64,000 nucleotides of DNA, from assembly GCA_028583685.1 (NCBI GenBank), contig JAMXIF010001164.1, positions 7,834,303 through 7,898,302 of the forward strand, written 5' to 3'. The DNA is from Petaurus breviceps papuanus (Eukaryota > Chordata > Mammalia > Diprotodontia > Petauridae). Numbering within the stretch: position 1 is the stretch's first letter; every line of letters starts with the position of its first letter. Made by a program: the position numbers and the translations under genes. The notes under the pieces are model-generated. The model had not been told where the DNA came from, ran no database searches, and worked only from the letters and a program-made list of their open reading frames with translations. Below, piece after piece: positions 41,202 to 51,620 of this stretch.

Positions 41202-42939
41202 TTTGAATGATATCCTTTCATTTTAAATAAACCTTTTAGCATAATATAATGTTCTTTAACTCTCATATTTTCTGGCTTCAATTTAATTGTGTTTGATATA
41301 ATTAGTGCTATGCCTGTATTTCCTGATTTGATAGTAATACGGTTAATTTTAGACCAGTCTTTCATCTTGAAACTATTTAGATATTTCTGAATTAGCTATG
41401 CTTACTGTCAACCACATACTGGTATGGTCTACTTTTAAATTCATTTGTAATTCTTTTGAGGTTATGGGGGGGGGGTTAGCTTATTAGTGATAATAATTGT
41501 TAGATTTTTGTTCTCTCTAGTCATTGTCTTGAAAGGGAATACATACATTTTTATATCTTTATTATTAATCCAAACTTAACAGAGGCACTCTATTAATTAC
41601 CATATAGATGGTATTTAATTTGGATTCCCCTCTATCAAATATAGGAACTCTGCTTTGGGGTTATACTGGCCCTTTTTTCTTTTAGTTTCTCTAAAATACT
41701 TCTCTGAAACCTTTGTGATTTAGCCAAAGAATTGCTCTGAGACTCCTCAAATTCTGTTAGCAACTATTTTATCTGGATTATTTAACTACTTATCTTTTTG
41801 GTTGGAGACTTCTTTGTCATTCAACAGTTTCCTTGAAGGGAATATGTCTCTGTAAACTTTTCAAAGTCTATTTGCTTTTCAAATAGACTTCTCTTGTCTT
41901 CATAAAGCACATTGAATTTTGCTTGGAAGATAAGCATGGGCCATTAACCTAGAATTCTTAATTTTGAAAATGGTATATTCAACTGTCTGCATCCTCCTTT
42001 GTCCTGCTGGAAAAGTCAGCTGTGATCTTAATTGTATTTCCCTGGTAAGTGATTTTTTCTCTTCTTGTGGTAACTTGTCTTATGACTTCTTTAGCTTTCT
42101 AGTTTTGGAGTTTAAATTATAATGTATATAATCTTTAGTTCCTTTTAGCAGCTCATTATAGGAATTATTTCTCTCTCTATTTGGACAATTGCTTTTATCA
42201 AGTCTTGGAATTTTAGGGGATTTCTGGAAATGTCATAGCTAGATTCTTTTATTTTTTCTGTCTTTCCTGGGACATCAAACACAAGGTTGCTGTATCCTAA
42301 TGTATCCTCCAGTTCTGTATGTTTTCTAATAGTTTGTAAAACTCAATGATTTTGTGGTATGTGTGTGTGTATGTGTGTGCCACTTCTATGCTCTATTGTG
42401 GTAAATCACTTGCTTTTCTTGATGTATATGGGTTGGAGGGAGGTGAGTGGGTGGTTGCAATTAGATTTTCCATATTGGACATTTCCTTCATTAGTTCCTC
42501 TAATTCCTAATTTTCACATCTAATGTTCCCTTTTCTTCAAGCCCTTCTTTTATTTGTCCCTGTAATTTTCTCAGCATTGTCAAGTCTTGCTTAATTTCTT
42601 TGAATGTATCTTTTATCTACCTGGGACATAATGAGATGCCTTGCCTATTTTTTTGGACCACTTCCATTGGTTCTTTTTTCAGCACTGTAAGTTAGTTCAG
42701 TGGCTCTGAATTATCAGCACCATCCATTGTTTTGCTCATTTAAAATCCTGTGTGATTTTTATTCTGAGTGGGTTTTTGCTTTGTTTTGTTTTTTGGCTCT
42801 TGACTCCCTTAAACCATTTCACTCTTGCTGACATCTTACTTTGTTACCCTATATTTTGTTCATTTTAATAACATGTTTACCAAAGTGAGTAGATATAGGG
42901 CATTATGTTAAACTTAGGTACAGTGAAAATAGCACTTAT

Positions 42940-43195
42940 TTTTCAATCATAGAATCATGTGGTCATAGATTGAAAACTGCAAAGGATCTTAGTGGTCATC
43001 AAGTTTGACCCTACTGCTTTCCATTTTGTAGCTGAAGTAACTGGGACAGAGATGGGTTCTATGACTTTTCCAGGGTACTTCTGACTTTACATACAGTACA
43101 CTAGTCAGAGAATGTGGGTTCCAGTCCTGGCTTTTAGTGCTTTGTGCTTTGGAGATGTACCTTCACCTGTGTGGGCCTCTAAAATGAGTCTAGGC
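42940..43195 (+). mobile_element. MIR/MIR3-like remnants, sense
   Basis: 42940-43080: 'catagattgaaaactgcaaa', 'ggatcttagtggtcatcaag', 'tgtagctgaagtaactggga'. 43095-43190: 'gagaatgtgggttccagtcc', 'gtgtgggcctctaaaatgag'. Confidence 0.5.
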
Positions 43196-43204
43196 ATGTT
43201 AGTC

Positions 43205-43300
43205 AGTTAATAATCCAGCATTTAATATTTGCTAGATACTATGCTAAGTGCTAGGAATACCAAGGAAAGCATAAAATAGTCCATGCCATCAAGAAGTATA
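43205..43300. repeat. old interspersed repeat 'X' copy
   Basis: 'gcatttaatatttgctagat', 'actatgctaagtgctaggaa', 'taccaaggaaagcataaaat', 'agtccatgccatcaagaagt'. Confidence 0.5.
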
Positions 43301-43390
43301 GATAATGAGAGAGGAGGAGGAAGAGAAGGAGTTTATGACAAAAGGGCTTCAATTTTTTTTCCAATTAAGAATGATTTTAGGGCTTCAGTT

Positions 43391-43602
43391 GGATAGGATA
43401 GGACAGGATAGGACAGGACAGGATAGGATAGGACAGGATAGGACAGGATAGGATAGGATAGGATAGGATAGGATAGGACAGGACAGGATAGGATAGGACA
43501 GGGTAGGATAGCACAGGACAGGATAGGACAGGACAGGATAGGACAGGACAGGATAGGATAGGACAGGATAGGATAGGACAGGACAGGATAGGAGGACAGG
43601 GT
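43391..43602. repeat. pentanucleotide minisatellite (GGATA/GGACA)n, about 42 units
   Basis: About 210 bp of GGAYA units with a single T/C variable position; higher-order variant patterns such as T-T-C-T-C are visible, with 'gggta' and 'gcaca' variants. It is purine-rich on the plus strand. Minus-strand frames reading SYPILSCP are repeat by-products. Confidence 0.98.
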
Positions 43603-43984
43603 ACCATAGGAGTTTTGAAGAGACAAGGTTTAGAACAGTTGCTGTGGCATATCAAATTAATTAGGGAGGAATAGAGTGTTTGCCTTCCAGCAGAGAGGGC
43701 TAACTTGAGAGTAGATAGCAAATATTTGTAGTGAATTCAGTCAGAGTGGTTTTGTGGTTTCTTCCAGTTCTTTGATTTCTCCAGCAGCACATGATTAGAA
43801 TACCCAAGATGATGGGGCCTTAAAGTTACCCCTAGCAAATGATTACTCCATAGATTATAAAATGCCAGCAAGATATAGACATGTCTATTGTTAGGGTAAG
43901 GAACAGTCATTGAGTGAAGTAGTAATATTAATGATGTAATTATGGTCATAATCACAAGAAGAGTATTTATAACTGACATTTATA

Positions 43985-44100
43985 TAGTGTTTTAAGGTTT
44001 TTAAAATGCTTTCTGTATATAATCATCTTTGATCTGCACAATATCCCTGTGAGGTAGCTGCTATTAATACTAATAAAGAGAGTAAGTGATGGTTTGAGGC
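43985..44100 (-). mobile_element. MIR 3' part, antisense
   Basis: 'tagtgttttaaggtttttaa', 'aatgctttctgtatataatc', 'ctgcacaatatccctgtgag', 'gtagctgctattaata'. Confidence 0.65.
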
Positions 44101-44990
44101 TGAGGCAAAGGAGAAGCATGTGTTATCCCCTTCTAGCTCTAATTCTTATAATGTTGTGGTCCAAGCTCTGAGGATTCTTATCCTCACTCAAATGGATGAG
44201 TAGCAACTTTGGAGGCAGGCTTGTTAAATCTCCCCTCAGGGCTCTAGGGGTAGCCTTGAGAGGTTAGAGTTATCTTTATAATGCTATCTGGTTCATGAGC
44301 CCCCACTGGTGTGCTTCTAATAATTATGGGTTGATTATCAATTCATCAGTTAGACATAATTAGCTTTTAGAAAGGGGTGTTTAATAAGGAAGAGTAGTAA
44401 GAACAATTGGTATAAAATATTCCTTCAAAGGTCTGTGACACACTGTGACAATTAGTATGTATAGAGTTCAAGAGGGAAGTGAGCTGAAGCTTAAAAAGCA
44501 CATGGGGAAAAGAAGTAACTCATGAAAATCTCCTGGGTTGTAGAAATCTTTTTCTTCCCTTTGTGGGGTTCTCTAAGTTACCCTTAGACTCGGTGTAGCA
44601 TCTTTGCTGGATTCCTTTTGGGGCCATGGATTTGTCATTCAGTCTGTTTTTGGTTTCTAATTCATTTCCTCTTGCCAGTCACTCCTGTCTGAAGACATGA
44701 TGCTAGAATGTGGATGGGAAGTTGGGAAATTCTCTAGAGCTTTGAAGTTCACAAGGTCCTCTTCCATTGAAGGAGAGAAAGAAGCAGATCTAGGCAAAGG
44801 TCAAAGCTGATGAACTCTCCTCCCCAGACAAGGAGTTCCTTTTTAGGGATTTTGTTGGAATGTGCTCTCCTGGTTCATACTTGTACTCAAATTCTCAGGA
44901 CTAAAGTGGCTTGACATTTTATAGACAACCCCAAGGGTGTGACCAGGTTTCCTTGGCCAAGCCAAACATGATTCCAGGACAAGCCACTGC
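44101..44990. other. unassigned, apparently low-copy sequence
   Basis: 0.9 kb with no repeat recognised and no splice-bounded open frame. It lies just upstream of the hAT-like fragment and the candidate exon. Confidence 0.4.
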
Positions 44991-44994
44991 ACTT

Positions 44995-45214
44995 CAGTGG
45001 TGTCAAACTCAAATAGAAATGGGGACCACTAAATCATGTGTAAGGATCCCTGTGGGCTGCATGTTGACTCAGAAAACCACATATTAATGTTATTTTGGTT
45101 CTATTATATTTCTATTTATTTTGTTAAATATTTCTGAATTACATTTTAATTTAGTTTGGTCACACTCAGGACAGTTGTGGGAGACCTGCAGCTGTGTATT
45201 TGACTCATCCGCTC
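44995..45214. mobile_element. hAT-like MITE with inverted ends
   Basis: Left end CAGTGGTGTCAAACTC; the right end reads as its imperfect complement (GAGCGGATGAGTCAAATAC on the minus strand). Interior AT-rich ('ttctatttattttgttaaat', 'atttctgaattacattttaa'). The same element occurs at 53610-54010. No transposase, and no convincing TSD. Confidence 0.75.
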
Positions 45215-45342
45215 CAGTTGATCAAGGAATTTCTGTGCTATATTTTCACCTTATTAAGACACCACAGGCATATTAAATGAGGTGGGGTGGACAATTTGAT
45301 TGATTTACTCAATTCAACCCAACCCTTACAATGTGTTCATAG

Positions 45343-45450
45343 AACCATAGATCCAGAATGGGGAGAGACCTCAGTGGCTATCTAGTTCAGTTCAGAGTTC
45401 TTTAAGTTAATGAAATTGTGGTCCAAGGTAACATAGATAAGTCCCATTGA
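45343..45450 (+). mobile_element. MIR3-like remnant
   Basis: 'catagaaccatagatccaga', 'gagagacctcagtggctatc', 'tagttcagttcagagttctt'. Short and diverged; the orientation is a guess. Confidence 0.35.
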
Positions 45451-45534
45451 CAATGTGTCTAAATCATTTGCAATGGTAAGGATGAAGTAATATAATAGTT
45501 GGCATATAATTTTCTTTTATCCTTTCCTTTTCAG

Positions 45535-45572
45535 AGTTGGCTACCCAGTGATCCCCCGGGGACGTTATATAG
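45535..45572 (+). CDS. candidate 38-nt coding exon of an unidentified host gene
   Basis: Preceded by a strong pyrimidine tract and acceptor (tcctttccttttcag) and followed by a consensus donor (ATAG|GTAAGAC). In the frame A|GTT GGC TAC... it reads VGYPVIPRGRYI with one leftover base (G). The exon is GC-richer than its flanks and contains CpGs. The incoming phase needs two bases from an upstream exon not seen here. The leftover G pairs with the CA that opens the exon at 55638 to make Ala. Compared with a typical exon it is very short (microexon class). I do not recognise the protein. Calling it an exon is inference from signals and phase, and without homology it could be a chance match. Confidence 0.45.
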
Positions 45573-45885
45573 GTAAGACTTTTATCTTCTCAGGGGAATT
45601 AAAGCAACTAAAACAGGTGGATTCTGAGGATAAAACTGGTTAATTAAATATGAGAGACTCTGAGGTGGGAAATAGTGACATTTTAAAAACAGAAAACAAC
45701 ATTCTCCAAGGGTACATTTCCTTTTAATTTGAAAGTTCATTAAATCATGTCATGTCTGTACTTTAACTTGAAAAAAAAGTTTTAGCATTGCTAACCATAT
45801 AGGATAAAGGGGTTGGGTCTGTAGGAGTAGAAAAAGTAATTAGTGAAGAATGATTTAAAAGAGTATGAAAACTGAAAAAATGCAC

Positions 45886-46015
45886 TCACAGAATCAAAGT
45901 TTTAGAGCAGAAACAGACATTAGAGATCTCCCTAGTTGAGTTACTTCATTTCATAGGCAGGGAGCTAAAATTTTCTGCACATGACAGAAATCAGGACTAG
46001 AATTTAGGTCTTTTG
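45886..46015. mobile_element. MIR-like remnant
   Basis: 'gaatcaaagttttagagcag', 'aaacagacattagagatctc', 'gggagctaaaattttctgca'. Weak. Confidence 0.35.
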
Positions 46016-46019
46016 ACTT

Positions 46020-46255
46020 AATAATACGAGTTGGCATTTCTATAGTGCTTTAAGGTTGGCAAAGAACTTTAGAAATACTCTCTCATTCATCCTCACAACA
46101 ACCCTGGAAAGGAGGCACTATCATCATCATCCCCATCTGATAGGTGAAGAAACTGACATACAGAATGTGTACAGGGTCACACAGATACTAAGTGCCCAAG
46201 ACATGATTTGAATTCAGGGCTTCATAAATCCAAGACTAAAGCTTTATCCACTACT
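46020..46255 (-). mobile_element. MIR SINE, antisense
   Basis: 'ctatagtgctttaaggttgg', 'cattcatcctcacaacaacc', 'gataggtgaagaaactgaca', 'agggtcacacagatactaag', 'ggcttcataaatccaagact', 'ctttatccactactattagc'. Confidence 0.85.
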
Positions 46256-46554
46256 ATTAGCTGGCTACCTAGACTTAGATCTACTATTATTCCACTATAC
46301 TTCCTTTAGGTTCCTATGAGGGTCACCTCTAATGTTTTATATTAAGGCATGACTATTGCCCAATTCGTGTGAATAATGATCCCCTGAAGGAGTTGCATTA
46401 TTTGAATTCCTATTGCATATTTTCTTTATGCTAGGATCAATTACTATATTTGAAATAATTATACCTTTGAATAGTGAGAATTCAAAAAATGGGACCACTT
46501 TAGGGGAAATTCACATTTGCACTAATTTGGACCTGGCTGTAATTCTGTCTAAGA

Positions 46555-46740
46555 GGTAATGTGTTACAGTTGATAGTGGGGCAATCTTAGAGTCAGGAAG
46601 ACCTAGGGTTTAGCTATACCTTTGACATCCAGAGTAATCCAAAAGTCTTCGTATAGTTTAAATCTATTACTCTTTTGGGACACCCTGTAAGTGACTGTTA
46701 TCCTGAGCAAATCACTTAACCTCTAAATGTTCCAGGCAAT
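46555..46740 (+). mobile_element. MIR SINE, sense, split by a mariner-like MITE
   Basis: Left 'gggcaatcttagagtcagga' + 'agacctagggtttagc'; right 'gtgactgttatcctgagcaa' + 'atcacttaacctctaaatg'. The two halves join across the 58-bp insert. Confidence 0.75.
46630..46687. mobile_element. short mariner-like MITE
   Basis: 58 bp with terminal inverted repeats: CAGAGTAATCCAAAAG at the left, CTTTTGGGACACCCTG at the right (12/16 complementary). The right end abuts TA, the target used by Tc1/mariner transposons. The sequence matches the 'CAGGGTGTCCCAAAAG' MITE type common in mammals, as remembered. Confidence 0.7.
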
Positions 46741-47282
46741 TTCTGAAATGATCAATTGTAGGGCAGGTATCCACTGACATCAGTAGAAGGAGATTCTTCA
46801 TGGGAACTTTTTTATACCAGTGAAGTCACCAATTTTGTCCAACCACCTCTCCCTCCAAACTCTCTAGGTATTTTTCTCCTGAGTTGTATGAATGAAAAGG
46901 ATGTGTGGGACTGCTATAGATTGATACATCTAAATTTCTATGCCTACCTAGATCTGTATATGTATAAATACATGTATGAATATTCCTATAGCTAGGTCTT
47001 AATATGAATAATTAATCCTTTGAAGTGGTCCCATATATTCAGTCACGCTAATTGAAGTTATAATTATGTAAAATATTTCCAGCCCACAGGAAATATTCAG
47101 TGGGAATTTGGATAATGCAACTGTTTCGGGGGAAATCATGTTAATGGGACCAAGCTGCATGTCATTACAGTCATAAACATATATAGTCTATTCTTGTGAT
47201 TTTATTGTTGCAAGGAGTAAATTGGGGTGTAAATGCCCTCTGCAGATTTAGATTGGAAATTTGTCTAATAATTTAATAATTA
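46741..47282. other. non-repetitive block, candidate conserved noncoding element
   Basis: 47010-47280 is complex, AT-rich and free of repeats, with several homeodomain-type cores ('gttataattatgtaaaatat', 'taataatttaataattactg') and 'ttaatgggaccaagctgcat'. It lies in the putative intron between the two candidate exons. Confidence 0.4.
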
Positions 47283-47468
47283 CTGATTTAGAGTAGGAGT
47301 CCTTAGTCTAAGGTCTTTGACCTTGTTTTTAAAATATTTTGATAATTAGTTTCCTTTGTAATCACATGTATTTTATTTTATGCAGTTAAGGGATTATGCA
47401 GATTTTACTAGGCTTCCAAAAGTGTCCATGATGCAAAAATAAAATAAAACAAAATAAAATAAAAATTT
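47283..47468. mobile_element. old DNA-element-like repeat, family uncertain
   Basis: 'aggagtccttagtctaaggt' at one end and 'aaatttgagaaccccctgac' at the other form weak inverted ends. The interior ('ttttgataattagtttcctt', 'tgtaatcacatgtattttat') matches an old mammalian repeat I remember but cannot name. An (AAAAT)n-like run occurs at 47437-47465. Confidence 0.35.
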
Positions 47469-47474
47469 GAGAAC

Positions 47475-47620
47475 CCCCTGACTTAGAGAATTGCCTGAGG
47501 AAAGGAGAGTTTAAGTGACTTGTCCATGGTTGAGTAGTCAGCATGTGTCAGGAATAAGACTTGAATCTAGGTCTTCTCAGTTCAAAGACTGGTCCCCTAA
47601 TCCACTGTCATAGGACCTTT
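47475..47620 (-). mobile_element. MIR-like SINE, antisense
   Basis: 'ggagagtttaagtgacttgt', 'ccatggttgagtagtcagca', 'gaatctaggtcttctcagtt', 'ccctaatccactgtcatagg'. Confidence 0.7.
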
Positions 47621-48544
47621 CTCACCTAATATAGGTGTATTTTAAGTTAAATAGCAAGGCTATGTTCTAATAATTAACAGAGCCTGAGCATGATCTTCCT
47701 ATCACTAAATGACCATTGGAAAGACAAGAGTTAGTCTTGCTAGCTGGAAAAGTGAAAGGTTTTCTGAAGCAGTTTTGTGCCAAGAATGAAGGATAATTTT
47801 GTCAGAGATAGAGGAAAGCAGCCTGGGGTGGATCCCTATGAACACAAGAATATCTCATTTATTCAACACGGTCCCACAGTGAAGGAAGAACTCCACAAAG
47901 ATAAAGTCGTTACACAACTTATGTTTACTCCTTTGTACATCCAAGTTTTATTTTTCTGACTGTGGATAGAAATCTTTTAAAGATGTACTTTATACAACTC
48001 TGCTTCCTTAGACAAAATATAAGGAGCATATTTTAAACTTTTCTTAATGACTTCTTGCTACTGTCAGAATGCCTATCTCTAATGGCCCATTTTCCTTGTC
48101 TTTTAACGTCTCTGTTTTTCTGTTTGCCTCCCCTGCACTTCATTAGCCAATTTAATTTTTTGGAGTTCCAGGTCATGGGATTCTGGTTCTCCTAGTTCTG
48201 ATTCTTTGAACTGTCTTCTTGTGCAATCTGGGATGTACATCTATGTATAGCTTTCCTTTTCTTATCTATTGCAAAAGCTGACTGCATGAATTGTAGCTTC
48301 CCTGCTAAAGCAAGGTGAGGCTCATCTACCCTGTTAGGAATTCCTAACCTCAAAGGAAACTCAAAATAGAAAAGCCCTCCTGATCCAGGACATGATGTCT
48401 CCATTAGGAGAATCTCAGAAGAGGTAAGTTTATGGCTCAGGAAATTTGAGTTCAGGGAGATGCTGGGTTCTGGTCTGCAAATGGGAACTCCTACTATCCC
48501 ATCTCAGCTGTGGTCACATATTCCTCAACCCAAATTTGAGTGTG
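47621..48544. other. unassigned sequence
   Basis: No repeat or splice-bounded exon recognised. The 60-codon frame at 47777-47959 has no family resemblance that I can see and no acceptor/donor pair around it. Confidence 0.4.
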
Positions 48545-48745
48545 TAGGCTTAGGAAAGAAAGCACTGGATTTGGAAGCCTAGAAAGACCCAAGTCTGAAT
48601 ATTATCACCTTAGACACTAGCTGCGTGTCCTTGCCAAGCCACTTACCTTTTTGTGCCTCAATTTTTTAATTTGTAAAATGAGGAGGGTTGGACTCGGCCT
48701 CTAAGGTCCCTTCCAGTTCTAAATGTTTGATCCTATGGTCCTTTC
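48545..48745 (+). mobile_element. MIR SINE, sense
   Basis: 'aaagcactggatttggaagc', 'ttgccaagccacttaccttt', 'ttgtgcctcaattttttaat', 'ggttggactcggcctctaag', 'gtcccttccagttctaaatg'. Confidence 0.88.
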
Positions 48746-48909
48746 TTGTACTACCAGAAATAAGTCAGAAACTAGATGGTAATGGTTCATGTTCACCTAT
48801 TGCTGATGTTGTCCCTCTGGCACAGAACCCTTCACAAACAATCTCATCTCTAGATGTTGGATCTATTGACTTCTCCCAAGAATTCTTCTTTCTAGTGCAG
48901 AGAAGAGAT

Positions 48910-49045
48910 GGCAACATGATACAGTGGAGAAAACTGTAGGATTTTGGGTCAGAGGGCTGTGTGATATTGGGCAGTTCAGTTATCCTCTTTGGGACTGAGT
49001 TCCCTCATCTTCTGTCCAGCTCTATAGTGATTATGCAAATGTATG
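48910..49045 (+). mobile_element. MIR SINE, sense, degraded
   Basis: 'gatacagtggagaaaactgt', 'gtgatattgggcagttcagt', 'gactgagttccctcatcttc', 'tgtccagctctatagtgatt'. Confidence 0.65.
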
Positions 49046-49049
49046 ATCT

Positions 49050-49565
49050 GTGATTTCAATGGGGTACAGAACCATGCCAGTAAAATGTTTATACCTGCCA
49101 GAGCTCTCTCATCATTGTTCCCTAAAAGTTGATATTATATGGAAGGGTACCAGAAATCAGTTGCCCATGTTCTCAAGATTCAGAGCATCAAGGAATTGTA
49201 TCAGCCTCCCCCCAACCCAGACCTCAGCCTTTCCACAGTTCCAAAATTCCAGGGCAAACCCCTTACTCTACTGCTCCCAAATCACAGGATTACATACTGG
49301 CCACACATTTGTCTGGTGTCCGGTCATTCTCCATCACACAGACTCACTGATTTATAACAAACACTCTCTTCACTTCCAGACAATTGCATTGACTAATCGC
49401 TCAAACTGCTCTGTATTTTATCACAAACACAGCCCCCATTTTAATTCACTCATTCCACAATTGTTCTATATCCTATCACAGGTATATGCAGGAGCTAAGT
49501 CTTGTTTCCATGCTAAACTCAGCATCAAGGGTCTGTTTGATGATCTTTTACAATCTGGGCAATAA
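49050..49565 (+). other. unassigned 171-codon open frame
   Basis: The longest open frame not explained by a recognised repeat or low complexity. It contains two similar stretches (IYNKHSLHF and FYHKHSPHF, about 34 codons apart), as a diverged internal duplication would give. Rich in H, S, L; no domain, signal peptide or catalytic motif seen. No splice or promoter evidence. It may be chance, or part of an unrecognised repeat. Confidence 0.25.
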
Positions 49566-49624
49566 CTAGCAATTACAGGCAGCTGTGAGCCCCCTTTACC
49601 TTCTGTACTGAGCTGTCTGCCTTT

Positions 49625-49965
49625 CAAATTGTGTGTTCTCAGAGTCTAAGACTTTATGCTGGGCATGAACTCCTCCCTCTCCTATGCATATCAGAAGTTT
49701 CTCCCGTCTTTCAAGGAAACTCAAGTCTCACCTCCTCTGATTTCTCCTGTCTACCCCAGTTGCTTATAGCACTTGGGTCTCTCCTTTGTATTTTTCACAT
49801 CTTCCTTATGTCATAATTATTTGTCTCTATGTTCTTTCTTTTCTATTACATTGTAAACTCCTGGAAAGTGTGGTCTGTGCCATCCCCATCTTTGAATTCC
49901 TAGCACCTAGAGCCTTGTCTAAAGTGATTAATAACTTGAATTGAGTTGAGTAAATGAGAATAACC
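49625..49965 (-). mobile_element. L2 LINE 3' end, antisense
   Basis: 'caaggaaactcaagtctcac', 'ctcctctgatttctcctgtc', 'tacattgtaaactcctggaa', 'tttgaattcctagcacctag', 'agccttgtctaaagtgatta', 'ataacttgaattgagttgag'. Confidence 0.75.
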
Positions 49966-50514
49966 AATCCAGGCTATTACAGAAATAAGACATTACATAC
50001 CTCGTGGGGGCACAAAGATAGCATGGTTACTTTCCTGGCCAGGAGAGCTATTTATATGCCTTATGAAGCTTCAAGAAGCTCCATTTTTATCAGACATTCT
50101 TAGTGAATGTCTCCTTGTTCTAGTTAAACATCATCTCTCAATATCTCAATATAACCTATTGGTTAGATTCTTATAGGATTTCAAGGGCAGAGGTTACCAG
50201 ATAACCACACTCCCATTATTGGGAAGGAGAAGAAGGATTTGAAAACTCGTTCTAAGTCATCTGACATTTCTTTATGTTCTTCTTACCACTTCTGGCTGTC
50301 TAAGGAAGCTTGCTTAATATAGTCCTTATCTTTTGAGTACAGGTGAATTCTTTCACATCTTTTTGAAATATAATGCTACTCTGCTCTATCTTCCACACAC
50401 CTTCTTTTTCTCTTGGGTATGATAGGTCCTTTAGTTACCATATTCTGGTCATGAGTGGCAATCCCACCAAATCTTAATGATATCATAAAATCATATTAAA
50501 GGGAGGAAGAAAGA
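49966..50514. other. unassigned sequence
   Basis: Nothing recognised in about 550 bp. Confidence 0.4.
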
Positions 50515-50720
50515 AGGAAACAGCATTTATTAGCACTTGCTCTGTTGCAGGTACTGTACTAAGTGCTAGGCATACAAATACAAGCAAAAAGAAAATCCCT
50601 ACCCTCAAGAAGCTAACATTCTTATTGGGAAAGACAACACATGAAAGGATGCTTGTTTTAAAGGGATTGGGGAGGAAGGAGGAAGGTTCTCAGTGGGAGG
50701 GAAATGGTTTTTAGTCCCAA
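50515..50720. repeat. old interspersed repeat 'X' copy
   Basis: 'agcatttattagcacttgct', 'ctgttgcaggtactgtacta', 'agtgctaggcatacaaatac', 'ccctaccctcaagaagctaa', 'ttgggaaagacaacacatga'. Possibly extends to about 50880. Confidence 0.6.
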
Positions 50721-51149
50721 AACATCAGGGACACAATGAAGTCAGGAAGCTTGAGCCCTTCTACAAAATGGAGGCTCCAGAAGGAATTCTCCAATGGGAG
50801 GGTAAAATAATTATAGGCCAGCCTTGTGGAAGAATATTTCAGGGTGTTCAGGCTACATGAGTGATAGGCTATTCTAGGGCAAGGCGGTTTCAGGCACCAA
50901 GGAAATTTTTAGGATGAGCCTGGAGAATAGATAAGGCAAGGTTTTTTAAGTCCAGAAAGTCAGGACCAAGGCCAGGAGGAGAATATTGGTCACTCCATGT
51001 TGATATCTTCTTGAAGCAATAGCATGTCTGAGCATTTTTTTCCTTTCCATCATTACTTCCTCTGATTGCATAGCACCTCTCTGACTTTTCCATTTCCTTT
51101 CCAGCAGACTTGCCCTTTCCTCCCATCTCCACCTTTTTAAAAGGTATTA
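50721..51149. other. unassigned sequence, possibly the remainder of repeat X
   Basis: 'caagaaggaattctccaatg'-like and 'gtcaggaccaaggccaggag' text resembles what follows repeat X in longer copies, but I cannot confirm it. Confidence 0.3.
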
Positions 51150-51265
51150 TCTTTTTCCATTAGAATGTAATATCCTTGAGGATATAGACTCTATTTTTTA
51201 TTTGCATTTGCATACCCAGCTCTTAGCACAGCATCTAGAACACAGTAAGTGCTTAATAAATGCTC
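51150..51265 (-). mobile_element. L2 3' end, antisense
   Basis: 'ttccattagaatgtaatatc', 'cttgaggatatagactctat', 'acccagctcttagcacagca', 'tctagaacacagtaagtgct', 'taataaatgct'. It runs directly into the (ATCT)-like microsatellite. Confidence 0.85.
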
Positions 51266-51620
51266 TACCTACTTATCTATCAATCTATCATCTATTTATC
51301 TACCTATCTATCTACTTATCTGTCATATATCTCTCTGTTACTTTCATCTATCCATCCATCTACCTATCACCTATATCCTCCCCACCTATCCACTTATCTA
51401 TTTTTCTGTCTATATATCTATATACTTATATATCTAACATATCTCTGTTACCTATAACTATCTATCCAAGTAGCATTTATCTATACACATACATGTATAT
51501 GAATGAATATAGGTATATAAATATATACATATAACACATGGCATACATTATACATTGGATATATATGTACACACATATTATATATATTCTATAGATTATT
51601 CATATATGTGCATATATAAA
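51266..51620. repeat. degenerate (ATCT)/(ATAT) microsatellite tract
   Basis: Imperfect atct, acct and atcc units to about 51480, then TA-rich 'catatatgtacacac' units to 51620. It grew at the tail of the L2 end. Open frames rich in Y, I, S, L here are by-products. Confidence 0.93.

Larger units (their letters stand above)
38840..42900 (-). mobile_element. ancient L1 (L1M/HAL1-like), antisense, long and heavily decayed
   Basis: AT-rich 4 kb with scattered antisense L1 matches in order: RT region near 39060-39140 ('gtagtgagaagggtcattcc') and 39380-39480, the stretch at 39780-40200, endonuclease-proximal text at 41095-41400 ('tcaatctcacaagactatga', 'gctatgcctgtatttcctga'), then ORF1-like text at 41990-42160 ('gtcctgctggaaaagtcagc', 'tgtgatcttaattgtatttc', 'cctggtaagtgattttttct'). 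No intact frame. Much older than the other L1 copies. Boundaries approximate. Confidence 0.55.

Noticed and set aside
43391-43602. CRISPR-like array
   Set aside because: Eukaryotic simple tandem repeat of 5-bp units without spacers.
43333-43721. Minus-strand frames of 97 and 114 codons with a regular SYPVL/SCPIL pattern
   Set aside because: Translation of the pentanucleotide array; it stays open because no GGAYA frame forms stops.
44987-45222. 8-bp TSD around the hAT-like element at 44995
   Set aside because: Flanks ctgcactt and cagttgat do not match.
47777-47959. 60-codon plus-strand frame as a host exon
   Set aside because: No acceptor/donor pair in phase and no recognisable protein; probably chance.
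51202-51534. 110-codon Y/I/S/L-rich frame
   Set aside because: Degenerate ATCT/ATAT microsatellite.
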